From: an uncultured Lachnospiraceae bacterium
Lineage (GTDB): Bacteria > Bacillota > Clostridia > Lachnospirales > Lachnospiraceae
Assembly: GCA_945827765.1 (NCBI GenBank)
Contig: CALZPS010000118.1
Coordinates: 1 to 5,547 of the forward strand
Length of the DNA: 5,547 nucleotides
Direction: 5' to 3'
Under the pieces are notes generated by a model, which was given only the letters and a program-made list of their open reading frames with translations, had not been told where the DNA came from and did not search any database. The stretch's first letter is position 1; each line of letters begins with the position of its first letter. The position numbers and the translations under genes were made by a program. This document shows, in pieces, positions 1 to 5,507 of this stretch.

Positions 1-27
1 GGGCTCGGAGATGTGTATAAGAGACAG
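1..27 (+). other. Nextera transposase adapter remnant (sequencing artefact)
   Basis: Bases 9-27 read AGATGTGTATAAGAGACAG, the 19-bp Tn5 mosaic end used in Illumina Nextera tagmentation. The preceding bases GGGCTCGG match the read-2 arm of that adapter. This is untrimmed library sequence at a contig end and not part of the genome. Any biological reading of these bases, including the stop codon they create in the AraC frame, should be ignored. Confidence 0.97.
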
Positions 28-29
28 GT

Positions 30-302
30 CTGAATATGGAGAATGTAGCGAAACAACTGGCAATCGGGTATGAGACGTTTCGCAAACAGTTTCGCAGACA
101 AATGGGGGTTTCCCCGGCAGATTATCGCCTGCGGGCAAAGATGCGTCAGGCATGCCATATGTTAGATGCAGGTTTCAGCATCAAAGAGACGGCCGGTCTG
201 ACGGGATATGCGGATGTATACACATTTACAAGGCAATTCAAAAAGACGGTTGGAGTCACGCCGGGAGTATATGGAAAAACACATCAGCCGGACAGATTAT
301 AG
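30..302 (+). CDS. AraC-family transcriptional regulator, C-terminal DNA-binding domain (5' truncated)
   Basis: This is the last ~91 residues of an AraC/XylS-type regulator, covering nearly all of its tandem helix-turn-helix DNA-binding domain. The first HTH runs through NVAKQLAIGYETFRKQFRRQ and ends in the family signature MGVSPADY. A linker helix (RLRAKMRQACHML) follows. The second HTH (SIKETAGLTGYADVYTFTRQ) leads into FKKTVGVTPGVY, the usual end of these proteins. The ATG at 36 is only the first methionine after the break: the first HTH normally has several residues before it, and codons 30-35 (Leu-Asn) continue the frame. The real start and the effector-binding N-terminal domain lie beyond the contig end. 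It converges on the MATE gene, and its stop codon sits in the loop of the shared hairpin. The ligand and target genes cannot be inferred. Confidence 0.9.
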   Translation: MNMENVAKQLAIGYETFRKQFRRQMGVSPADYRLRAKMRQACHMLDAGFSIKETAGLTGYADVYTFTRQFKKTVGVTPGVYGKTHQPDRL

Positions 303-318
303 GAACTGTCCGGCTGAT
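283..318 (-). terminator. Intrinsic terminator between convergent AraC and MATE genes
   Basis: A perfect 13-bp inverted repeat (283-295 ATCAGCCGGACAG with 306-318 CTGTCCGGCTGAT) has a 10-nt loop. Read on the - strand, the hairpin is followed by GTGTTTTTCC, so it has a T-run in the right place to terminate the MATE transcript about 30 nt after its stop. On the + strand no T-run follows, so termination of the AraC transcript would be weaker. The left arm is coding sequence of the AraC gene, and its stop codon (300-302) lies in the loop. Confidence 0.82.
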
Positions 319-348
319 ATATAATAGGAAATTGTAGGAGGGCAAAAG

Positions 349-1788
349 TTATTGCTCGGATGCTGCGGAAGTACTCGTTTCCTGAACTTGTGCCAGAGCC
401 CTTTCTTTGATGGTCTTATTCCATCTCAGTGCCAGATATGCACCGACTGCCAAGGCAAAAATCAAAGTTACGGCTGCGGAAAATGCGATTCCGTACATCT
501 GGAATGCATGATTCATAATGAATAAAATCGGCAGATAGAAGATCCCTTTATCAAGCATTGCCGTGAAGGTGGCGTAGGCAGCCTGCCCGGTTGCCTGCAT
601 AAATGTCTGGCAAAGTTGATACAGCCCAAAAAACGGACCGGTACAAATGGAGGCAAGCACCATAATCTGTCCGTATTCAATTACTTCTGCGTTGTCGATA
701 AAAGCGGATATGATCGGGGTACGGGCAACATAACAGACTGTGCACAAAATAAATCCAAGCACAACCGTGAAAATGCCGGTATTTCGGATGATGCCATACA
801 TTCGTTTTAAATCATTTCTTCCATAATTATAAGAAATTGCCGGCTGAAGTCCCATGCAGACAGCCATCAAAAGCATTGTGATGACCATCGAAAGTTTGCC
901 CGCCACACTCTGCGCAGACAGTGCCACTGAGCCATATCCAATCATCATTCGGTTGGCAATCATATGCGAAACACTGTTCAATAAGGTACTGCAGCACATC
1001 GGCAGTCCCAGCGTCATGACCGGCATGAAATAGTCTTTTTTGAAAGTAAAATTTTTGGGATACGGGCGGAAAGCCGGCTGTTTCTTCCACAAATAATAAA
1101 CCAGATAAATGGTGGTCAGCATATTTCCGATGACGGTAGCCAGAGCTGCTCCGGCTACATCCCAGTGAAACACAAGGATGAATAGAGCATCCAGAATAAT
1201 ATTACTGATCGTTCCCAAAATGTTGGAAATCATAGACTGAGCTGCGGCACCGTCGGCACGGATGACGCTGCCAAAAGTCTGGTTGAACATGACAAACGGA
1301 GCTGCCAGAGAGAAAATCTGCAAATATTGGCAGGTGAATTCCATCGTATCGGCATCTGCACCGAGCATTGTGGCAATCGGACGAATAAAAGTAAGAACAA
1401 AAAGCATAAAGACGATGCCGACTGTCAGAGCACTATAACAGCAGATACTGCAGAAGGCTTTGATTTTATCATAATCTTTACGCCCGAGAGCCATGGAAAT
1501 AGAGGTGCATCCGCCGTTCCCAAACAAAGTTGACGCTCCCGATAATATCGTAAAGAACGGCATCGACAGAGAAATTGCGGCAATCTTGTTCGGATCGCCG
1601 GTTTGCCCGATGAAATAGGTGTCAGCCATATTGTAAATAATCATAACAAGTATCACGACAACCGTAGGAATGCAGAGTTTCACCAGCAATTGGGTGTAAG
1701 AACCCTCTGCCAAAATCTTTTCATTTCTGTTTGATGACAACTTTTTGTCTGTATGCTGTACTTGTTTTGCTATTTGTTTTTCAGTCAT
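349..1788 (-). CDS. MATE-family multidrug/Na+ (or H+) antiporter
   Basis: This is a 479-residue integral membrane exporter of the MATE family, resembling the MepA-like branch of Firmicutes, expected to expel cationic drugs or metabolites in exchange for Na+ or H+. Alternating hydrophobic segments cover almost the whole protein, consistent with the usual 12 helices. Family landmarks are DTYFIGQ in the first helix (residues ~56-62), IRADGAAAQSMISNILG followed by NIILDALFI at the end of the first half (~176-203), and GLQPAISYNYG in the second half (~313-323). A polar tail follows the last helix. I chose the ATG at 1788 because GGAGTGAT (1803-1796) lies 7-11 nt upstream. The longer alternative, GTG at 1800, overlaps that Shine-Dalgarno site and has none of its own. 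The gene is transcribed divergently from an adjacent TetR regulator, which probably represses it. The substrate is unknown. Confidence 0.93.
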   Translation of the reverse strand: MTEKQIAKQVQHTDKKLSSNRNEKILAEGSYTQLLVKLCIPTVVVILVMIIYNMADTYFIGQTGDPNKIAAISLSMPFFTILSGASTLFGNGGCTSISMALGRKDYDKIKAFCSICCYSALTVGIVFMLFVLTFIRPIATMLGADADTMEFTCQYLQIFSLAAPFVMFNQTFGSVIRADGAAAQSMISNILGTISNIILDALFILVFHWDVAGAALATVIGNMLTTIYLVYYLWKKQPAFRPYPKNFTFKKDYFMPVMTLGLPMCCSTLLNSVSHMIANRMMIGYGSVALSAQSVAGKLSMVITMLLMAVCMGLQPAISYNYGRNDLKRMYGIIRNTGIFTVVLGFILCTVCYVARTPIISAFIDNAEVIEYGQIMVLASICTGPFFGLYQLCQTFMQATGQAAYATFTAMLDKGIFYLPILFIMNHAFQMYGIAFSAAVTLIFALAVGAYLALRWNKTIKERALAQVQETSTSAASEQ

Positions 1789-1814
1789 TTTACGTATCAC
1801 TCCATAAATTGAAT

Positions 1815-1826
1815 CTACACTTGTAT
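1815..1826 (+). promoter_or_regulatory. Operator-like motif, left copy
   Basis: CTACACTTGTAT is an imperfect dyad of the form CTAC-N4-GTAK. It matches the right copy at 1883-1894 (read on the - strand) at 10 of 12 positions, including a perfect 8-bp inverted repeat TCTACACT/AGTGTAGA. It covers the -35 of the tetR promoter and lies about 10-20 nt inside the predicted MATE transcript. A TetR-family binding site is an inference from position and repetition and is not a known motif. Confidence 0.45.
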
Positions 1827-1849
1827 AATTAATGCATTTATAGTATAAT
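1821..1849 (+). promoter_or_regulatory. Candidate sigma-A promoter for the tetR gene
   Basis: TTGTAT (1821-1826) and a perfect TATAAT (1844-1849) are separated by 17 bp. Transcription would start near 1856, about 60 nt before the TetR start codon. The -35 is weak (3 of 6), and the upstream operator-like motif overlaps it, so repressor bound there could block this promoter and give autoregulation. Confidence 0.62.
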
Positions 1850-1870
1850 CCTTTTAAAAGAAAATAACAA
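1842..1870 (-). promoter_or_regulatory. Candidate sigma-A promoter for the MATE gene
   Basis: On the - strand, TTGTTA (+ coordinates 1865-1870) and TATACT (1842-1847) are separated by exactly 17 bp. They match the -35 consensus at 4 of 6 and the -10 consensus at 5 of 6 positions. Transcription would start near 1835, giving a leader of about 47 nt before the ATG at 1788. Its -10 hexamer overlaps the -10 of the TetR promoter on the other strand, so the two polymerases should compete for the site. Confidence 0.6.
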
Positions 1871-1882
1871 CAGTCAATATGG

Positions 1883-1894
1883 CTACGAGTGTAG
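1883..1894 (-). promoter_or_regulatory. Operator-like motif, right copy
   Basis: The + strand reads CTACGAGTGTAG, a CTAC-N4-GTAG dyad with perfect 4-bp arms; on the - strand it is CTACACTCGTAG. It lies just upstream of the MATE -35 and within the predicted tetR leader. Its centre is 68 bp from the centre of the left copy, so the two copies bracket both promoters symmetrically. Confidence 0.45.
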
Positions 1895-1916
1895 AAATAA
1901 TAGACAGAGGTAGAAA

Positions 1917-2480
1917 ATGAACAAAAAAGGGAATCAGAGATATCAGGAAACCTGTCTGCGTATTGAGAAAGCGGTACTGAATCTTTTGGAAATAAAAGGA
2001 GCGGAACAGATTACGGTAAGCGAAGTGTGTCGTGAGGCGCAGGTACACCGGACAACATTTTATGGCCATTATAAAGATATTCCTGATTTGATGAACCATG
2101 TGGCAGGCAAGGTTTACGAGCATATGATGGAGGGATTTGAACTGTCCGGAAAAGAAAAACCGGGGGAAGGTTTTGTGCGGCTGTTCTACTATATCAGAGA
2201 CAATCAACAGCTATTTCGGTGTCTGATGGATTATTATAGTGCGAGACGCTTTGATTTTGCCATACTCCCGCCGAGTATGGAGCAGCATATGGAAAAAGTA
2301 CGTGACAAATATAAAGGTGCAGATTATGAGAGCATTTTTTATCATCATATTTTTTTCAGTGAAGGATTGAAGGCGGTGTTGTACCGGTGGCTGATGCGTG
2401 AGTGCGCCGAGACACCGGAGCAGATGTGGGAGATTGTTTCAAAAGAGTACAATCCTTTCGGGCGAAATAATTATTCATAA
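1917..2480 (+). CDS. TetR/AcrR-family transcriptional regulator
   Basis: This 187-residue protein has the usual TetR length. The N-terminal HTH is clear: a first helix (RYQETCLRIEKAVLNLLEIKG, ~8-28), then ITVSEVCREAQVHRTTFYGHYKD (~32-54) with the family-typical TTFYGHY recognition region. The C-terminal ligand-binding part is all helical in character and carries SEGLKAVLYRWL (~148-159), resembling the Gly...Trp pattern seen in a Firmicutes TetR C-terminal subfamily. The ligand is not predictable. AGAGG at 1906-1910, 6 nt before the ATG, supports the start. The gene lies head-to-head with the MATE exporter across a 128-bp region holding both promoters and two copies of a candidate operator. 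That arrangement suggests it represses the pump and itself, releasing DNA when it binds a toxic compound. No convincing terminator follows it, so some read-through into the GH43 gene is possible. Confidence 0.92.
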   Translation: MNKKGNQRYQETCLRIEKAVLNLLEIKGAEQITVSEVCREAQVHRTTFYGHYKDIPDLMNHVAGKVYEHMMEGFELSGKEKPGEGFVRLFYYIRDNQQLFRCLMDYYSARRFDFAILPPSMEQHMEKVRDKYKGADYESIFYHHIFFSEGLKAVLYRWLMRECAETPEQMWEIVSKEYNPFGRNNYS

Positions 2481-2509
2481 GACTAAAATAATGATAAAAA
2501 GACGAATAA

Positions 2510-2540
2510 TTGATAGTGAAAATAGTTGATGTGTGATAAA
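2510..2540 (+). promoter_or_regulatory. Weak candidate promoter for the GH43 gene
   Basis: TTGATA (2510-2515) is a fair -35. The best matching downstream element is an extended -10, TGT followed by GATAAA (2535-2540), with a 19-bp gap that is longer than ideal. TAAAAT at 2537-2542 is an overlapping alternative with an even longer gap. The AT-rich stretch 2481-2545 is the natural place for the promoter, but the exact elements are uncertain. Confidence 0.35.
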
Positions 2541-2552
2541 ATAAATACCAGA

Positions 2553-2593
2553 GCACAAAGTGCATCGCCATCCGAAGGGATCATTTTGCGATG
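2553..2593 (+). promoter_or_regulatory. Cluster of short dyads in the GH43 leader
   Basis: Three small inverted repeats are packed upstream of the GH43 gene: GCAC-AAA-GTGC (2553-2563), ATCC-GAAG-GGAT (2570-2581), and CATCGC (2563-2568) pairing with GCGATG (2588-2593), the last enclosing the second. They could be a regulator-binding site or a small folded leader upstream of the true ribosome-binding site. The arms are only 4-6 bp, so chance is a real alternative. Confidence 0.25.
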
Positions 2594-2618
2594 AAGAAAA
2601 GACAGATCATAATGAATA

Positions 2619-2624
2619 GGGAGG
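2619..2624 (+). promoter_or_regulatory. Ribosome-binding site fixing the GH43 start
   Basis: GGGAGG lies 8 nt before the ATG at 2633, an ideal Shine-Dalgarno placement. The upstream in-frame ATG at 2591 has only AAGGGA at about 10 nt, and the ATG at 2612 has none. The start at 2633 is therefore preferred. Confidence 0.8.
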
Positions 2625-2632
2625 AAAGCAAG

Positions 2633-4441
2633 ATGAAGTATGTATGTAACCCGTTAAATGTGGATTACCACTATCAGTTTAATCAGGTTCAGATGCCGGA
2701 AATGCCGGGAGAGGCGCCGCTGCAGGTGGCAAGGGAGGCAGCCGACCCGTCGATGATTCAGTTTCAGGGCAAGTATTATATGTTTGTGTCAATGAATCTG
2801 AGTGTATGGGTATCGGAGGATCTGGTTCATTGGACAAGTTATCGCCTGCCGGAAGAGTTGCCGCTTTATGATTATGCACCGGATGTGCGTGTGATTGGCG
2901 AGTATGTGTATTTCAGCGCATCCAGACGAGGGGAAATCTGCGATTATTACCGTACGAAGGATATCATCAACGGGCCTTATGAAAGAATTGAGGGCACCTT
3001 TGATTTCTGGGATCCGAACCTGTTTGTAGATGATGATGGCAGAATCTATTTCTATTGGGGCTGTGCAAATGTGACTCCGGTGTGGGGCGTGGAACTTGAC
3101 CCGGAGACGATGAAACCATTGACCGAGCGCAAGGAACTGATCTGGGGAGACGCCTGGACGAAGGGATACGAAAGAAACGGAGAGGATCATAGCGAACCTC
3201 CGTTCACTGAAGAAGAAGTGGAGATGCGTTATCAGGGATTCCTCAAAATGAGGGGGATGGATGAAAGTGAGCTGCCTGCCGATATGAGCAGTATGCTGCG
3301 TGGATATATGAGTAATAGACCATATATAGAGGGCGCGTGGATGGATAAGTACCAGGGCAAATATTATCTTCAGTACGCATGCCCGGGAACACAGTACAAT
3401 ATTTATGCAGACGGCGTGTATGTGGGAGACTCTCCGCTTGGACCATTTACGCTGGCGGCGAACAATCCGTATTCCTACAAACCGGGCGGTTTCCTTCCGG
3501 GAGCGGGACATGGCTCCACGATGTGGGATAAATATGACAATCTGTGGCATACCGCTACGATGCGGATCAGCATGAATCATCAGTTTGAGCGCCGTGTCGG
3601 TATCTGGCCTGCAGGTTTTGATGCGGATGGAGAGTTGTTCTGCAACCAGAGATATGGAGACTGGCCGATGGCAGTGGAACAGGCAAAACAGGATCCGTGG
3701 AAGAATCCGGATTGGTATCTGTTAAGCTATAAGAAGTCTGTAAGCGCATCTTCCGCGGAAGAAGGCAAAGGACCGGAGTTGGCAGCCGACGAAAATGTAC
3801 AGACATGGTGGCGAGCAGCGACAGCAGATAGTGGACAGTGGCTGTGCATGGATTTAGGTGATGTATGTGATGTTCATGCCGTACAGGTAAATTTCGCGGA
3901 CGATAAGATTGAGATTCCGGTACCGGGCGAGATCCGGGGAACGTCACAGGCGAGATATATTGAGGAGGCAGACCTGATAACCCGCTGGATTCTGGAGGCA
4001 TCCGAAGATGGTGAGAACTATTTCGTGCTGGAGGATAAATCTCAGGTTACGACCAACCTGCCGCATGATTTTGTGGTAAAAGAAGAAGGAGTAAAAGCTC
4101 GTTACATAAAACTGACGATTCTGGAGATTCCATATGACCAGAAACCATGTATCTCAGGGCTTCGTGTATTTGGTATCGGCAACGGAGAGGCTCCCGCGGC
4201 ACCGAAGTTTACGGCTGTACGCACGACCGACATTGACATGGAAGTGAAGATTGAGGACAATGGCGCGGTCGGATACAATATTCTTTGGGGGCATACACCG
4301 GAGAAACTGTATCACAGTTATATGATTTTCGGCAAGGACGCACAGACGATCGGTGCATTGGTGAAAGGTCAGAACTATTACGTGAGAGTGGACGCATTCA
4401 ATGAAACAGGCATCGCCGAGGGAGAAGTAGTAGCACTGTAG
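2633..4441 (+). CDS. GH43-type glycoside hydrolase with discoidin-like and Fn3-like C-terminal modules
   Basis: This 602-residue protein is predicted to cleave a plant or host glycan. The N-terminal ~350 residues look like a five-bladed beta-propeller of family GH43. The expected acidic triad is visible: Asp38 in REAADPSMI (general base), Asp127 in FDFWDPNLFVDDDG (pKa modulator) and Glu233 in RPYIEGAWM (acid). His293 in GAGHGS matches the conserved axial histidine. Residues ~365-515 resemble an F5/8 type C (discoidin, CBM32-like) fold, with TWWRA, GQWLCMDLGD, RWILEASEDGENY, ARYIKLTI and ISGLRVFG. Residues ~523-602 look like a fibronectin-III-type domain ending in NYYVRVDAFNETG. There is no signal peptide or anchor, so it probably acts inside the cell on imported oligosaccharides. 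GH43 activities include xylosidase, arabinofuranosidase and galactosidase; I cannot choose between them. No transporter or partner enzyme is nearby. A start at 2591 would add 14 residues without a good ribosome-binding site. Confidence 0.88.
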   Translation: MKYVCNPLNVDYHYQFNQVQMPEMPGEAPLQVAREAADPSMIQFQGKYYMFVSMNLSVWVSEDLVHWTSYRLPEELPLYDYAPDVRVIGEYVYFSASRRGEICDYYRTKDIINGPYERIEGTFDFWDPNLFVDDDGRIYFYWGCANVTPVWGVELDPETMKPLTERKELIWGDAWTKGYERNGEDHSEPPFTEEEVEMRYQGFLKMRGMDESELPADMSSMLRGYMSNRPYIEGAWMDKYQGKYYLQYACPGTQYNIYADGVYVGDSPLGPFTLAANNPYSYKPGGFLPGAGHGSTMWDKYDNLWHTATMRISMNHQFERRVGIWPAGFDADGELFCNQRYGDWPMAVEQAKQDPWKNPDWYLLSYKKSVSASSAEEGKGPELAADENVQTWWRAATADSGQWLCMDLGDVCDVHAVQVNFADDKIEIPVPGEIRGTSQARYIEEADLITRWILEASEDGENYFVLEDKSQVTTNLPHDFVVKEEGVKARYIKLTILEIPYDQKPCISGLRVFGIGNGEAPAAPKFTAVRTTDIDMEVKIEDNGAVGYNILWGHTPEKLYHSYMIFGKDAQTIGALVKGQNYYVRVDAFNETGIAEGEVVAL

Positions 4442-4467
4442 AAGAACAGATGGACGATTGCAGATGA

Positions 4468-4500
4468 GGAGGGCGCTTAGTCAGAGCGCCTTTCCTTATT
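4468..4500 (+). terminator. Intrinsic terminator of the GH43 gene
   Basis: GGCGCT (4472-4477) pairs perfectly with AGCGCC (4485-4490) around a 7-nt loop. Outward G-U, A-T, G-U and G-C pairs extend the stem to about 10 bp. The T-rich tail TTTCCTTATT follows. It sits 27 nt after the GH43 stop codon and before the LysR gene, separating the two transcripts. Confidence 0.75.
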
Positions 4501-4532
4501 CCAGGAAGAGTATGCTCCTGTACGGGCAGAGG

Positions 4533-4538
4533 TATTAT
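4533..4538 (+). promoter_or_regulatory. Possible -10 element for the lysR gene
   Basis: TATTAT matches the -10 consensus at 5 of 6 positions and lies between the GH43 terminator and the LysR ribosome-binding site. No recognisable -35 is found 16-18 bp upstream. A weak promoter is plausible for a regulator, but the call rests on one hexamer. Confidence 0.28.
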
Positions 4539-4550
4539 ACCGTAGGATAT

Positions 4551-4555
4551 GAGGA
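4551..4555 (+). promoter_or_regulatory. Ribosome-binding site fixing the LysR start
   Basis: GAGGA lies 7 nt before the ATG at 4563, which begins the standard LysR N-terminus MTLTQLHYI. The upstream ATG at 4458 would place the terminator hairpin inside the coding region and add 35 residues with no family counterpart. Confidence 0.75.
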
Positions 4556-4562
4556 CAAGAGC

Positions 4563-5492
4563 ATGACATTGACACAGTTACATTACATTATTACAATAGC
4601 AGAGACGAAGTCTTTTAATAAAGCGGCTGAGCAATTGTATGTATCCCAGCCTTCTCTGACCAGCGCCATGAAGGAACTGGAAAAGGAATTAGGAATTACA
4701 TTGTTTTACAGAAGCGGAAGAGGGGTTACCCTGACGAATGACGGGACGGAATTTTTGCTTTACGCAAAGCAAATTTATGGTCAGTATGAGAGCGTTCTGG
4801 AAAAATATGGAAAGGGCGGCTCTTATAAAAAGAAATTCGGAGTATCTACGCAGCACTATTCGTTTGTCGTAAAGGCTTTTGTAGATATGGCAAAAGAGTT
4901 TGACATGTCCAAATATGAATTTGCCATCAGAGAGACAAAAACGGCGGAAGTGCTCAGTGATGTGAGTACGATGAAAAGCGAAATCGGGGTGCTATACCTC
5001 TGTGATTTTAACCGCAAATCAATGGAGAAACTTATGAAATCTGCCGGTCTGGAATTTCATCATCTGATTGACTGTCAGGCATATGTTTATATTTGGAAGA
5101 ACCATCCTCTGGCAAGCGAGTCATCAATCAGTTTTGCAGAGCTGGAAGGGTATCCGTGCCTCTCTTTCGAGCAGGGGGACAACAGTTCCTTTTACTTTGC
5201 GGAAGAGATATTGTCTACAAATGAGTATTCGCAGGTGATCAGGGCAAATGACCGCGCCACGATGCTGAATCTGATGGTGGGGCTGAATGGATATACACTT
5301 TGCTCGGGAATCATCTGTGAGGAATTGAATGGCAGTGATTTTATTGCGGTTCCGTTTCGAGGTGATGAAAAGAACCCGAACAGTACGATGGAGATTGGAT
5401 ATATCGTTAGAAAAAATACCATACTCAGTAAGATGGGAGAATTGTTTGTCAATAAATTGAAACAATATTTGGATGCGCCAATGGACAAATGA
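4563..5492 (+). CDS. LysR-family transcriptional regulator
   Basis: This 309-residue protein has the standard LysR length. Residues 1-60 form the winged HTH: MTLTQLHYIITIAETKSFNKAAEQLYVSQPSL is split here as TQLHYIITIAETKSF, then NKAAEQLYVSQPSLTSAMKE (recognition helix region), then LGITLFYRSGRGVTLTNDG (wing). A helical linker (~61-82) leads into a two-lobed periplasmic-binding-like effector domain (~90-300) containing HPLASESSISFAELEGYPCL and DRATMLNLMVGLNGYTLCSG. LysR proteins usually bind DNA as tetramers and often control an adjacent or divergent gene. Here the upstream GH43 gene is on the same strand and ends in its own terminator, and no divergent partner is present. The target may therefore lie downstream, outside the window. 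The effector domain is well preserved, but I cannot name the ligand with confidence. Confidence 0.93.
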   Translation: MTLTQLHYIITIAETKSFNKAAEQLYVSQPSLTSAMKELEKELGITLFYRSGRGVTLTNDGTEFLLYAKQIYGQYESVLEKYGKGGSYKKKFGVSTQHYSFVVKAFVDMAKEFDMSKYEFAIRETKTAEVLSDVSTMKSEIGVLYLCDFNRKSMEKLMKSAGLEFHHLIDCQAYVYIWKNHPLASESSISFAELEGYPCLSFEQGDNSSFYFAEEILSTNEYSQVIRANDRATMLNLMVGLNGYTLCSGIICEELNGSDFIAVPFRGDEKNPNSTMEIGYIVRKNTILSKMGELFVNKLKQYLDAPMDK

Positions 5493-5507
5493 CCCCAACA
5501 TCATTTT

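Noticed and set aside
9..27. Tn5 mosaic end as evidence for a transposon
   Set aside because: It is joined to the Nextera adapter arm and sits exactly at the contig end, so it is library preparation sequence and not a resident mobile element.
1854..2207. Open frame of 117 codons on the - strand across the tetR start, hydrophobic near its C-terminus
   Set aside because: It overlaps the coding region and promoter of a well-supported TetR gene; the hydrophobic stretch is translation of AT-rich complement sequence.
2469..2511. 8-bp inverted repeat AATTATTC / GAATAATT after the tetR gene as a possible terminator
   Set aside because: The arms are almost all A/T, the loop is 27 nt, and no T-run follows, so it would not work as an intrinsic terminator; likely chance in AT-rich DNA.
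2789..3580. Long open frame of 263 codons on the - strand inside the GH43 gene
   Set aside because: It is wholly antisense to a gene with clear GH43 motifs, has no recognisable domain, and its composition (many His, Arg, Ile) is that of a reading-frame shadow.
3567..4001. Open frame of 144 codons on the - strand, rich in Pro, Ser and His
   Set aside because: It is antisense to the GH43 discoidin-like region, with no ribosome-binding site or domain support; the composition reflects the complement of the real codons.
4535..4553. Possible LysR autoregulatory palindrome around the CCGTAGG core before lysR
   Set aside because: Only the CC-GTA-GG core is symmetric; the flanking arms do not pair and no convincing T-N11-A site is formed.
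5124..5504. Two - strand open frames overlapping the 3' end of lysR
   Set aside because: Both are antisense to conserved LysR effector-domain sequence and would have to start in or near the lysR terminator; no supporting signals.
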